This document shows, piece by piece, positions 1-12,765 of a stretch of 64,000 nucleotides of DNA. The number at the start of each line of letters is the position of its first letter. The stretch's first letter is position 1. The notes under the pieces are model-generated. The model ran no database searches. It was not told the origin of the DNA and saw nothing but the letters and a program-made list of their open reading frames with translations. This stretch comes from Ursus arctos. Taxonomy: Eukaryota > Chordata > Mammalia > Carnivora > Ursidae. The DNA lies in NCBI RefSeq assembly GCF_023065955.2, contig NW_026623056.1, positions 90,891,256-90,955,255 on the forward strand, written 5' to 3'. The position numbers and the translations under genes were made by a program.

Positions 1-1718
1 CCTTGCTGGCCGTGCTGAGGGCCACTCTCGGCTGCTGGCAGCCACCCACATTCCGTGCCCCCCGGTGCCCCATCTTCATGGCCAGCAGTGGGAACGCCCC
101 CCTTGTGTCGATCCGTCTCACACTTCAGATCTCTGACTTCTCTTCTTCTGACCGCTGGGCCCAGACCCAGAGGGCTGAGGTGATTCCGCAGGCTGCCTGG
201 GTCATCTCCTCATCGTAGGGTCTGCTGATTTGGGAGCTTCATGACACCTGCAAAGCCCCTCACAGCAGCACCGAGGCTACTCTGTGGTCGGCAGAGCTGG
301 GGAAGGAGTGTGTGCACCAGGGGCCGGAAGCCACAGGGGCCAACTCAGAATTCTGCCTGGCACGCCTTCTGCTCAGCCTCGGCCCGCGGATCAGTCCGGG
401 AATGTGCAGAGGGCTAGGCACGTGTAAGAGGGTAGAGAAGTAACTGTTACTCCTGCCTGTGCTCCACGTCCCATGTAGACAAGACACCAAGCAGGGTAAA
501 GAGTCAATTCCAAATAAATCTGGTTTGGCCTCGAGTTCCAGAGGGTGAGAATTTCAGGAAGCACAAAACACACACCCACATGTGCGCACACGCACACACA
601 CTGTCCTTCCTTCCCACTTCTCAATGAATGTGAGAGTTTATTATCCGAACACCTACTCAGAGCAATCCGCATGGAAGTCCCTTGCCCCAGCTTCTGCCCA
701 GCACCTGCCCCAAGTCCACCCCCTTCTCCTCCTCGCCACCCCCAAGTCCCTGGCACTTAGTACATCCCTCTGCCAGAAAGAAGAAGACTTGTCTCCTGAT
801 AGGGGCTCCCCCTTTATGGGATTCTCTGGTGCTTTGGGGGACAGGTGTCCAGGAAGCCGCCCTCGCTGGTTCCTTCAATGCACACACATGGGAAAGTACG
901 ATCAGGTGACCAAGTGTATCCTCCTACAGGGTCCAAGGTGGGGACATGACACACCTGGGTGTGGGGTGGGGAGGCTTCCTGAAGAAAGTGGCCGTGCCGG
1001 TCCAGGAGGAAGGCAGGCGGGGCTGCGGGCAGGGCAGGATGGGCCAGGAGGAGGGGACGGGTGCGGGAGCCAGGCTGCTGGACCTCAGGGGCTGGGATGG
1101 AGGTCTGGGACTTAACCAGCGGTGGGGCTGGGGACAGGTTAGAGGAGAGGGGGCTTTCATGGGGCAAAGAGGCTGATGAAGGACTTGCAGGGGAACTCAG
1201 GCCTGGGAGTGAGAGTTCAGTGTCCTTAGTTAGTTCCCTGTGGGGGGACAGGCCCAGAGGGGTGAGACGGAAGGACGTCTGGAGCCCTTGAGCCTCTCAG
1301 GGGGACCAACTTGGCTGTGTCCCGACTTAACCTCAGGAGCCGATTCATGCTGACAGGAAGGAAGAGACCAAAGTTCCTGCAGGGCCCGAAGCAGACACCC
1401 TTGACCAGCAGCTAACCGGAGCTGAGCGCTCGCTGCAGGCCGATGTCCTTCATACTTTGCCCCCGGAACCCGTGGAATCCTGCTGACACCCTCTTGTGGT
1501 CTGCCCCATCCTGACCCATTCCTGGCCTCTCTCAGCCCATCAGCCATGTGGCCAGACTTGGCCCTATTGTCCCTGCCCCAGTGCTCCCAGTGCCCACCGC
1601 AGGGCTGGCAGCCTTTGCACACTGGGGCCACGTCTCCTTGTACCCCATCACATGGACAGCACCCCCAAAGCCCTCGGCCCGTGGTGGCCAAAGACAGCAA
1701 CAAACCACTAAGGGACTT
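1..1718. other. Intergenic, no gene recognised
   Basis: Unique GC-rich sequence with a short CA-rich patch at about 566-602. Open frames are short and resemble no protein family I know. Confidence 0.7.
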
Positions 1719-1921
1719 ACTTTTTTTAAAGATTTTATTTATTTATTTATTTGAGAGAGAGGGAGAGAGAGCACACACACACGAGTGGGGGAGGCGCAGG
1801 GGGAGAGGAAGAAGTAGGCTCCCCGCTGAGCCCGACATGGGACCGGATCCCAGGACTCTGGGATCATGACCTGAGCCGAAGGCAGACGGACGCTTCGCCA
1901 ACTGGGCCACCCGGGGAACCC
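1719..1921 (-). mobile_element. Can-SINE, minus orientation
   Basis: The plus strand shows the reversed element: T run, AAAGATTTTATTTATTTATTT, purine-rich GAGA body, then the reversed head ending GGGCCACCCGGGG. A 7-base target duplication GGGACTT flanks it (1712-1718 and 1922-1928). Confidence 0.9.
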
Positions 1922-2139
1922 GGGACTTCACATTGTGAAGAGAACCCTGACCAGCTCGTTTTATGCCGCAAATAACAAAGAATGTGTTCCATGTCCTGTA
2001 GGTAATGTAACCCCTTCGTTAACAGAGTTACGGTATGTGTGGGTTACGGCAAAGCCTATAGAATAAACTTACTCGGGAGAAACCCAAATTCTGGAGCATT
2101 TAAAAACAGTCTTCTACTTTTCAAATAACCAAGCATTGT

Positions 2140-2490
2140 TGGGAACGTGTTATATAAGTAAGATTGCCAGATACAATACAAGGCAACCAGTTAAATGTGG
2201 ATTTTAGATTTAAAAATTTTAGCATAAACATTCATAAATAATAAAGTACGAGTATAAATTACAAATATTCACAAACTATTTATAAATCTTTATAAGTCCC
2301 ATGTAAATATTTGAGATATACTTATGCTTAAAATTATGAATAATTTCTAGTTCAAATTTCAAATAAAATGTTAGTAAAAATGAGAGTTTTAAGTTTTAAT
2401 AAAAATTAATGAACTGTATTATGCATAACTTTTTAATATTGTCTAATGCAATATTTGGGACATATGTTAAAAAATGATTCATCGTTTATC
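2140..2490. repeat. AT-rich ancient repeat relic
   Basis: AT-rich sequence with GATTGCCAGATACAATAC and CAGTTAAATGTGGATTT, resembling a common old mammalian interspersed repeat whose arms are partly inverted (ATACTTATGCTTAAAA against TTTTAGCATAAACATT). I am not sure of the family name. Confidence 0.45.
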
Positions 2491-3449
2491 ACAAGTTCAG
2501 ATGTAACGGCACCTGTATTCTTGCTCGCCCCGGGTTTTTATTTGCTAAGCTGCAAGGAGCTTTAACAAGCCCGCGATGCTTGGGGCTGGGCCTGCCCTCT
2601 GTAAGGACCGGGTGTGTCTGGCCACCTGCGGCTCGCACGTCCCCACAGGGCGAACAAGACAAACCAGTGTCCACACGCGGGACAACGCCATCCGAGAGGG
2701 GTGGGTGGCAGGTGGACCCTGGGCTCTGGCCCTGCCTCTCCCTGGCCTCAGTCTTATGACCTCTAAAGTGGAGGCACCAGGTCCCTCCCAGGTAGCACCC
2801 CACACTCCTGTCCGCATTTCTCACATGCAGATCAGTCGGGTGCTATTCCAAAGGGAGAAGGGTCTGAGGTGAAGCCGTGCACCCCGGATGTGACGAACCT
2901 TGATGTTGGGCAGACCCCAGCGATCCTGTCCCTTTGGGGCACTTCCTTCTGTGAACGAACGGCTAGCATCCCGGCCGTGGATCACAGCCGGTCTGAATCT
3001 GTCTTCCAACCCAGCACCCTTCCTTGTGATGCATGCTGGTCTCCTTTCCGGAAGGTTCCGGAGTTCAGAATTGCTTTTCTCAGTTTCCCTAAAAGCCCGC
3101 CTTGAACTGGTCAAGTCAGAGGCATCGTGGAGGACGTGGGTCTCACAGCCAGTGCCGCCTGTGGTCTGTCTGTCCAGGTCTCACGCCCCTGTGGGCCTCC
3201 CTCCCCACCTCCCTGTCTCCATGCCACACAGAGGCCAACTGCTCCACGGGCGGGCAGGCCTGGGCCTCCCCAGAGAAACCGCTCTCTTCCCCAGGCACTG
3301 AAGGGCACTGGCCTGAGAGCAGAGCTGGGAGCCAGGCAGACCCGCTGTGATGACCCCATAACACCAATCCCTTAGCAGGTGTGGAATGAAATGGCCCTGC
3401 AGGTGGTCTGAGCCCTTTGCTTCACCCTTCAGGCTTCACCTGAAACCCT
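2491..3449. other. Intergenic, no gene recognised
   Basis: Unique, moderately GC-rich sequence. Nothing further seen. Confidence 0.7.
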
Positions 3450-3680
3450 TTGCTTCACCCTCCTTCCCTTCCCCTCCATCCCTCCCCCTCCCTTCCTCCT
3501 CCCCCCTCTCTCCTTCCCTCCCTCTCCCTCCCTCTCCCTTCCCCTCCCCCCTCTCTCCTTCCCTCCTCCTCCTTTTCCCCTTCCCCGACCCCTCCCCTAC
3601 TCTTTCCTCCCTCTCCCCTCCCTCCCTCCCTCGCTTCTTCTCCTCCTTTCTCGTTTTCTTCTTTCTTTCCTTCCCAAAGT
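3450..3680. repeat. Polypyrimidine tract (C/T only runs)
   Basis: About 230 bases almost wholly C and T on the plus strand (CCCTCC, CTTCC units). It translates into Pro/Ser-rich or Gly/Glu-rich open frames on either strand, which are artefacts. Such tracts can form triplex DNA. Confidence 0.85.
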
Positions 3681-5039
3681 AGCCACCACAAGAACGAGGC
3701 GGAGGGAGTACCACAGCACAGAGAAGTGCTGACAGAGTGCCACTAATCTAAGGGAAGGGGGCTCCTTCTGCCTGGACACTCCTTGGAGGGAACCCAGGTG
3801 GCCTGAGGGGCAGGCAGCCTTGCTTTGTTTGTGGAGGGCGCCCCAAGAGGGAATTGCAAGAGCAAAGTGGGGCGAGGCAGGGAGAAAGATACCCCCTCGG
3901 GACTGTGCCCCCTCCCTGGCGACTGGAGGCTGGAGGCTGGAAGGCCAGCTGGGCTGGAGCGCGGGCCCTGAGCCTGCTGAGGTCTCCCTCACCCGCTGGA
4001 GGACGTGACGCTCCCCGGTGGTGTCCCAGGAACCGCTCTAGATGGCGGGCTGAGGCCCGGCAGAAAGCAGAGGGCAAGTTCTAGAAGAAGTTAAGCGTCA
4101 GAGAGGCTGAGGGAGACTGCAGCAGTCCTAGCCTGGGCAGCTGGAGGACACGGGCACCAGCAGCAGACGTGGGGAAAGAAAAGGCAGGTGTGGGGAGCAA
4201 AGAAGCAGGAGAGATGAACCCTCACAGTTGGCAGCCCTTGAGGGGTCCTGAGTGCCAGGCACTGTGGGCACCCGGGAGTCAGCCCAGGTCTCCCCGACAC
4301 CCAGACCTCATGCCCTTGACCACCGTTCTCTCCGTGTGTGAGCAGCCAAGGCCGAGGCTCCCCCGCCACACCCAGTCCCTGAAGCACACTCAGGCTCCTC
4401 GGTGGGGACGGACAGGATGCCCTCCCCCTCCTCGTTTGCCGGGAGTGGTGGCATCGGCTTCAGTTTAAGGCACAAGGTCAGGGCAAGCTGGCCCCTGGCT
4501 GTGATGCTGGACTCCGGCAAGCCCTCGGAAGATTCCCTCCAAGGGGAGGTGGGCCCCAAGGCAGCCCTTCCCTGGGTGGACAGTGCAGAGAGGTTGGCCG
4601 TGGGGACAGTGGGAGGCCACTGGAAGGTTGAGGCCGGCCCGCCCCAGGAAGGCCTTGCTGGGCAGGTCGAGGTGCCAGCTTCCTGTGGCAGGTCCCAACA
4701 GGCCACCACAGCTTTGATAAACAAGGGAAAAATGTGCCCAGATAACTAGAAGCAGTTCTGTGACTTGCATCCCCAGCCACCATGTGGTTATCGGTGCTCA
4801 CCCCTCTCCCCAACGCTCCTCTCCGGATGGAGAGCGTGGCCCAGCACCAAGTGGGGCCGCCAGGCCACCCCATGTCCCTGGGGAAACTGGTGCCCTTGGT
4901 CCCCTGAGTTCACCTGGATGCCAAGAGAGGACAGTGACACCCATCTAGTGGGGGGGGGGGGCCAGTAGGAGCCTGGGTTGAATATTTAGCAATCCCGGGC
5001 CACCCTCAGCACCCAGGGCTGCTCGTAAAGGACAAGGGA
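3681..5039. other. Intergenic, no gene recognised
   Basis: Unique GC-rich sequence with a G run at about 4950-4962. No gene or repeat was recognised. Confidence 0.65.
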
Positions 5040-5420
5040 ATGTGACTGTTAATTTTATGTGTCAATTTAGCTGGGCCAGAGTGCCCAAACATTGGGATGT
5101 TACTATGAGGGTGCTTTAGGACGAGATTAACATTTAAACTGGTGGACTTTGAGTCAAGCAGATGGCCCACCATAATGTGGGTGGGCCTCATCCAATCAGT
5201 TGAAGGACTTAATAGAACCAAAAACTGACTTCCCCTGAAGCAGAGGGCATGTTGCCAGCAGATGACCTTCAGACCTGAACTGTGACATTGGCTCTTCCTT
5301 GGGTCTCCAGCCTGCTGGCTCACCCTGCAGCTTTGGGACATGCCAGCCGCTGTAATTGTGTGAGCTGATTCCTTAAAATAAACTTCTTCATATTTATACA
5401 TCCATCTCCTCTTGTCACGT
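5040..5420 (+). repeat. Ancient interspersed repeat (mammalian-wide type)
   Basis: Sequence such as GTTAATTTTATGTGTCAA at the start, GTGGGTGGGCCTCATCCAAT in the middle and GAGCTGATTCCTTAAAATAA near the end matches a very common old mammalian repeat. I think it is a LINE-1 M-type 3' end or a MER element; the family is not certain. Confidence 0.65.
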
Positions 5421-6714
5421 TTCTCTGGAAAGCCCTCGAACAGGGAGTATGAGCCAGCTGAGCCGCTCCTTCCCCCACGACCAGGAAGAAGGCCAAGCCC
5501 TTGGCAGCGTTGGTGACAAGCATCGGACACCCAGCTCCCCAGGCTTGGCCAGCAATGACAGAAGCCTCTGAAAGGGTCAGATCGGGCCAAATAACCTGGA
5601 AGACCCCTCCCCCGCAAATATGCCCGCCCCGCCTCTCCACCCTCACCAGCTCCACGGCCGGAGTATGGTGACTGTGACTGTCACCGATCGCCAAGCCCCT
5701 TGGAGAGTTGTGCCATGTCCTCTGCCTTCTTGGGAGTGTTTTTGTTTTGCTGTTTTAGAAGCATTCCCCCAAAAGCTGTGGTTTGGGGCCCCCTGCCTGA
5801 GCTGTCCCTTTCCCACAAAGACAAATGTCCCATCATGGAGTCCGCCTGGGGAGGAACGCTTGCAGGCAGGGAGGAGACAGCAACAACACAGGGTGGGGAC
5901 GGGGAGAGCTCACAGCCACCTTGGTGGGAGCCTCTCTCTCCAGCCCAGAGGCCCCAAGGACTTATGGACCTGCTGGGGACAGTCCAGAAAGGGCCTGGAG
6001 GCTCACACCTCATTAGCACCTCACTCACGTGCTGGGGCCACAGGAGGGGATGGTGTCCTAAGCCACCACCCAGCTTGCTCCAATAAGGGTCCAGAATTCA
6101 CTCTGGGGGTGACCCCAGGCTACTCCCCGTGTCTCCACAACGCCCATCTCCCATCAGCATCAGGGTGAGTCCCAGCAGCCCGGGCCTGACACACCCCAGC
6201 CTGCTGGCCTCCAAGACCATCACCCTGCGGCCATGCGAAGGTCACTCCCCAGGCTGGGGACCTCTGGGCTTCCTCCCCTCGCTCTCCCGGAGGCCAGCTC
6301 TCTCCATCACCCACCGTCCTTCAGAAGGTGAACAGAGGGACAGGGAGGCAGTGGGCTCTTTACGAACAAGAAGAGGAAATGACCCCCAGTCGTTTGGCAG
6401 GAGCGTGGTCCTGTGCGATAGATATCCAAGGACAGAGGAGATGCATGCATGAGTGAATGTTTTAGTCTGGCTTCTTCACCCTGCAGAGCTGGGTTCCATG
6501 ACTTTAACGCACCTATAGAAGCAACTGGGCGAACCACAAAACAGGAAGAAAGTCGATGCAGGAAATGGCAGCACCGGGGCTCCTGGTGAGCCCCTTCACC
6601 ACCCACCTTGCTCGAGGGCCGGCGAGAGCGGCATGAACCGGGCCCCAGTTCGTGCTCCTTCGGGTTCCGGCTGTCCTGGGACTTGCTTCCGTGGGGGAGC
6701 CAACATGCATTTGT
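5421..6714. other. Intergenic, no gene recognised
   Basis: Unique sequence. Nothing further seen. Confidence 0.65.
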
Positions 6715-7150
6715 TTAAGTTATTGAGGTGACATTCTCACAACATCCAAGTAGCCGTTTCCGGGTGAAAATCGGTGGCAGCACATTCTCAACGTTGTGCG
6801 ACCACGGCTGTCAGGCTCCCGCACGTCCATCCTTCAGCGCGACCCCCTCGGCCCCTCCAGCCGTTTCTCCTCCTCCCCCCTCCACTGGTGCCTGCCAACC
6901 ACCTGTCTGTCTCCCAGATCTGCCCTCTCTGGACATTTCACGTACATCGCATCGTGTAATATGTGACCTTTTATCAGGACTCCGCTCTTTCTATAGCTGA
7001 TAACATGCCAGCGTCTCGGTAGAGCACACTGGTCTCTCCATCCGTCCGCTGGTGGCATTTGGTTATTTCCCCCTTTGGTGCCATGAACACGGCGTGCGTG
7101 AACTTACTTGAGCCCCTACTTGCAAGTCTTTTGAGGTACATGCAACCAGT
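6715..7150 (-). mobile_element. LINE-1 3' end relic, antisense
   Basis: The plus strand resembles the reverse of an old LINE-1 3' region: GCCCCTCCAGCC, CTCTGGACATTTCACGTA, ATATGTGACCTTTTATC and GGTGCCATGAACACGG in the expected order. It is heavily diverged. Confidence 0.6.
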
Positions 7151-10100
7151 GCTGTTTCACTGTTCATAAAACTTCAGATCTGCTCTGTTTTCAGGCACAA
7201 CGACTTGACCAAGGGCACCAGGTGAGGACTGGCAGGGCCGGGACTGGGACTGCGGTTCCTGACCGAGCGCGGGGCTCTCTCTCCGTGGCGGCCACCACCA
7301 CAATAAACATCCCCGTGCGAGGCGAGGGAAGGTGTGTTTTATCTGCCTTAATGGGTTGGGCTAACACCCACCGGGCGGGCCACAGGCAGTGCTGCCAAAG
7401 GTGGGGCCCCGTGGCCTTCCACTGTCCACCAAGGCCACGTGAAGTAGCCGGGTTTGCCCACATGCCAGGGCAACTGGAGGAGCCCTGGTTGGAGCCTGAG
7501 AGCGGGATCCCATGGTCCGAGGCAAAGGCCTTTGCTTCCTTGGGAGGCTAATCCGGAGTCTGGGTGGAGGGGGGAAAGCAGGAGGAACGAGCTTATGAGG
7601 GAAGCCCCACCCAGTTACTCAGAGCCAAGTAAACATCTGTTGATTCCCACTCGGGGCTAAAGGGATGAGAAGGAAAGTTCCCTGGTTGTGCTGCCTTCGC
7701 AAGACCCCACCGAGAGCCTTTGAGGTTTATCTGCACAGAGAGGGAAAGGAGCTATGGATTCGTGACAAAGCCAGGCGACCAGGTCCAAATCAATGGGGGC
7801 AGGTCTCGGGGTCAACTGGGATACACATCAACGGGGACGTCACTGATAGGCACCCTCCCTTCTCCTGCACGAGAGCCCTGAAACTCTCCACACCTGCCCC
7901 AGTCGCTGGCACTGGGAGATGCAGAAGAAAGTTTGTGGTGTGGATGGGGAAGGTCCGGGCAGATCCCCTTGGCTCCGGTACTTCAGGACCCCACAGGGAG
8001 AAGGTGTCCCCTGCTCACAGCTGGCCCACCCCGGGCGAGCTCTCCCACGCCGGTGGCCACGGTCCCGTCTTGCCACCCTTTCTTCCAGTACTTGCCCGTC
8101 GCACACTTACCCCACCATTGGTTTGCTTCTCCTGTTTGATATTTTAGGTATTAATTTCTGACTGTGGAAGACGAAGACCTGGCTTGTACGCAACAACCCC
8201 GCCCACGCCCACAGCCACTCGGTGACTCACGCCACCCCTTAGATGAAATCAGAAGTCCGTGTTTCTCCATCACTGTAGTGGCCAATATGATGAGACCCAG
8301 CCCTTGCCTGTATGGGCTCAGACGAGACCTTTCTACCGCACAGCTAGGAAGGTCGGATAAAATGTGGGGCTCCCCTTAAAGGACCACCTAAACATAAGGG
8401 AGCCAAATCTCCGGAGGCCAAAAGAGAAGAGAGACATAAAGACCAGCGCCATCTCCACACCAGGGGGCTTGGGGTGAACACCCAGGGGCAGGAGGTAAGG
8501 CCCGGGCCTGTGGCCGGTGGGCTCCCATGTGTGATGCCGCTGAAGGGCCCCCAGGGGAACATGTCCACCACCAGCAGAGGGAAAACACCCAAGCGCATAC
8601 CGATCTCAGCCTGTGCCGTGGATGGGGAACTGGTAGTGTTGGGCCTGGCCCCTTCCCAGCCCTGAAATCAGCATAGGGGTGATCACAGGCCTGCAGGGGA
8701 ACCCCAAGTCTGACCACCACAAAGCCTCAGCCCAGGCACAGCGGATCTCCACGGGCTGAGCACGAGCTCGCAGTCCGAAATTATGACGCACACGGGAGAC
8801 AATCCCCCAGCAGATCCGACGAAGAGAGAAATGAGATTCCTGAGCTCAGGTCGTAGGGTGGTCAGACAGCGGCTTTAGGCAGACACGTTTACCATTTACC
8901 GTTATTATCGATGTAAAACGCGCCCTCGAGCACAGGACCCTGCTGAGAAAAGCAAGGCAGATCTGGAAGGAATGAAGTCGAGCTTCAGAAATGAAAGATG
9001 TCGGTGGAGCTGTTGTCTGGCTTCTGGCTTCTGCTTGGCTGTCTGTAAGTCTGATGCTGCGGATTGATCCCCCAGGGTGGCCTCCGAGCCCCGGGCTGCT
9101 GTTCCAGGGCGCCGCGCACGGGCGGTGGGCACTGTCCGCACCCCTGCTGCCACCCCCACCGCAGGCCCTGACCTTCAGCTCGGGGGTGTTCCCTCCTCCC
9201 GCCGCTGCTAGGACTCCGGTCGTGGACGTGCTGGGCCGCTTGGAGTGTCTCTGACCGTCCTCCTTCTAAGAGTGTTATTTCCCTCATCACATTTACACGT
9301 TTTTCAACTTCTGTTCTCTAAACGTTTACACACGCATGTGCACACGCACGCACTCCCGTTCTGCTCGCCATTTATTGAAAATGTCCTGTTTTCTCTCTGA
9401 AAGCATTGTAGATTTTACAAACTTCTCTCCTGATCCTTTGTCCCCACATTGTCTTTTTTCTCTTGGGCTTGGGTGGTGTCTGTGTCCTCCTGTGAGGGGC
9501 GTTCTTTGCGTCTACTGGGCTCCCTGCTTACTTTCCAACAGGAGTTAGTAAGTCATGTTTGAGACCCTGTGTGCCCGGGGGTGCAGATCAGTGGGGGAGG
9601 GTCTCCGCAGGATGATGGGGGTGGGGGGGCTCTGCCTGTCAGGGCTGTAGATTGCCTTCCCCCTGGGAAGGAGCTGGGTGCTGAGACAGGGCTGAGGGCT
9701 GCAGAGCGGGCTGGCCCAGTCCTCACCTTCCAGGACATGGAATCGACCCAATCTCCTCCACGGAGACCCCTCCCCAGCCCACTCCTCCTGTGCCAGAGTC
9801 ATCTGGCCCAAGCACATTCAGTTCAAGCTGGTTCCGTCTTTGGAGTGGGGCGGGGAGAGAGCCCGCGGCGGTGCAGGGCAGGGTGGGGAGAGCCTGGTCT
9901 AAGTGCTTCTGGAAAGATGGTCAGCGGTCCCCACCTCCACCCCGGGCTTCTCCTCGCGCTCCAGAGGCTGCTGCCTTCAGCCCTGAAGACTGGCAGTATT
10001 CTTGCCAGATTCCGTGGTCAGGACAGGACTGTCAGATGGCACTCATTGCCTGGCTCTGGGCTTCTCTCTCTGTGGACTGGGAAGGACGAGTTCACAGAAC

Positions 10101-12695
10101 ACGCAGCCAGCAGCCTGATTCACGCCATCTCCACCCGGTGTCACCCGGCCCGTGGCGGTCCGCAGGTGACAATGTCCAGACACAGGCTGGGATACGCTTC
10201 CCCAGGTGGACCGGGTGGGCTCCTCGCGACACACATGTGTCTGCTTGGTCTTGAAGACACATCTGGTGTTTGCAAGTTCCTTCCTTGAGAAGCATCCGAC
10301 GAGGCACCCCCAGTTCCCTCCCCCAGACCCTGCCTTCGGAGGGAACGGCTCCGCTCCTTCGTCCGTCCCTTCCCGTTCACCCTGGAAAGACCAGTTCGGC
10401 TGACTCCTGTCTCCCCGCTCTGAGCTCACAGAGCCGGAGGATGGGGGCCACACTGCCCTCCACAGCTCTGCATCAGCCCACGTCACTCACCCCTCCCTCC
10501 CCCACTAAACTGCCACTACCCTGCAACGGGGTGGGGGGGCTCCCGCTGCTCTGCGCCCTCCCAGGGACCTGGCAGCACAGCCCTCCCAAAGCAGGTCCCT
10601 CCTCCTTGCCTGCCTTGTTCCTGGAGGCACAGGAGAGGCAGAGGCCGGGGAGATTCTCTCCTGGGGAGCTGGCCGGGCTTTCGCTGTGTGCCAGCCTCTT
10701 TCCCCCGGTCACCCAGGAAAGACAGACAAATGAGGTCCCATGGCCACAGCCACCCCTGTGATCCACTCTCTGCCCAAGGGCCACCTTCCCCCTGACCCCA
10801 CTCAGTGCCCTCCCGGGGCCACCTGCCCTGGTCTCGTTCTTCCAGTGGCACAGCTGGTCCAGGCAGGGAGGAGGAAGAAAGTCACCCGCAGGGAGACCTC
10901 ATTCCTCTTGGTTGCCACAGAGGGAACGAGGCTTGATGCAACCTCCAGGCCCCGTTCCAAGGGGCAGGGGCTGACCCGGATGCTGTCATATAAAAAAGGA
11001 GGGGCCCCGCACCCTGGGTCGCCAGTCTCTGGGGCAGCATACTCACACTTGCAGAAGAGCGCCACACAGCTCTCCATTACTGCTTTAACGGCGCCTACCC
11101 CGCGTGGGGAGTGATGAGCAGAGAGCACCCCCTGTCCCGCAGCCTGCTTGCTCCTGTCCCCAGGGCATTCTTCTCTCTTCCTCGCCCAGCATCTGAACAA
11201 GCTCTTCGAATCTGAGCTCACTTCTTTCAGCGCAAACATCTTCAATATAGATTTTAGCACTTTCCATTGGCCAGGGAGACAACTTACTCTTCTTAGTCTC
11301 TTCACCATCATGGCCCACAGCCCCTACCTACCTGGGAGGCTCCAGAATGTTCTTTCTCTCCTGCACTCAGCAGAGTGGCTACCCTGAGTAAGGGGACTGT
11401 TCCTACAAGCCTTTCCCCCTTATTCCGCGGCTTCCTCCCTTCAATTAGGTGGGCCGTCTTTCAGGTGCTGCTGGGGTTAGGAACACCGCCCCCAACGCAC
11501 ACCCCCTCAGGGAGCCCGGCTGGTGCAGGGAAGCTGGCTCGGTGCCTCCCCTTCCAGGCAGAGCGCAGTGGCTGAAGATAACTCTCTTCCTCATTCTCGA
11601 GGTCATCTGGGGGCTCCACTGAGCACTGGCACCTGGGTCCCCTGCCCCACTGCTAATGCATCTGGCAGGTGGTCCCCAGATCATCTCTTTGCCCCACCTG
11701 CTGCGCCTTCAAAGCCACTGGACAGCATCTCTGCTGTTGGGCTTCGAGCAACAGCTTTCCAGAACGTGGGCTGCCCTTCTCCAGGGTTCGGAGAGGGAGC
11801 CTGCTCGCCGTGTCCCTGAGAAGGTGCAAAGGCACGTCCCGCACACACAGCTCCAAGTCACCCGTAGGCGGCTCCACGTGCTCTGTGGGCTCTCCTCAGA
11901 GGGTCCCCCTGGGAGGACACCTGTGGCTGTCACTACCAGCCCCTAGTCCACCTTTTCCTGTAAGAACATCCTGATTTTCCTTCAGGAAACTACCACCCCC
12001 ACGTTCAGGAGTGAAATCAACCAGCCTGACCCAGCCTGGTTGACCAGAACATTCTCTTCCCCTGGCTGCCATGATGGGTTTTAGGAATGGGCACAGCCAG
12101 GCAGAGGGGCCCCCATATTGCAAAACTTCTGAGATACCATGAATTGTAAAATGTACCATTATCTTAAGCACTTCCAAAGGAGAAAATATGTTGCCACTTT
12201 CAATTGTAAGATGCCACCAACTCTCTCACAGCCATTAAAATGTGGGGGTGGCAGGGGAAGGGTGCCTAAGAATCTATGAATTATGTTTAACTTGGGGTTT
12301 GGGAAAGGAAAACCATTGGGACAAAAAGCTCTTCTAGTGGAATCCTTGAGCCAAGATTGTTCAAGCTTGGAGATGTCAGGCCATTTTCTGCTCATTAGCA
12401 AAGCCAACATCAAGGAAAGGTGACACTGCGAACACCTGGATCCAGCCATTCCTGACACCAGTGGATTACATGAGGTAGTAAGTATAAGTACACCTTCTTT
12501 GCCGGTGCGCCTACATCAGCGACTAGCACCATTTCAGGGAAGAGACTGCCCATCGGTGCCTCCCCTCGTGTAATATGCCAGCGTCGCCTGATCTCAGATG
12601 TTAGGGCATAGACACGGCAGAAAGCCAGGAGTTCTCACCCCTGAGTGTCCCGCACAGCGTGTGGTGGCGTTCTGAACTCCTGACTTCACACAATA
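7151..12695. other. Intergenic, no gene recognised
   Basis: Unique GC-rich sequence of 5.5 kb. Open frames up to 239 codons (9569-10288) have no recognisable domain and no coding-like pattern. No clear repeat was seen apart from a CA-rich patch at about 9328-9352. Confidence 0.6.
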
Positions 12696-12696
12696 A

Positions 12697-12765
12697 TGAA
12701 TAATAAAGGGAGGTAGGGAGAGAGAGAGGGAAGGAAGGAAGGAGGGGGAGAGGAGGAAAACTCGT
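12697..12765. repeat. GA/GGAA purine-rich simple repeat
   Basis: A purine-only stretch with GAGA, GGAA and GGAG units. Confidence 0.75.

Noticed and set aside
3386..3746. Pro/Ser-rich and Gly/Glu-rich frames
   Set aside because: They arise from the pyrimidine tract.
5006..5617. A 203-codon frame on the minus strand
   Set aside because: It overlaps the ancient repeat at 5040-5420 and resembles no known protein.
9569..10288. A 239-codon frame on the plus strand
   Set aside because: No known domain and no sign of splicing; other frames in the same region are similarly open.
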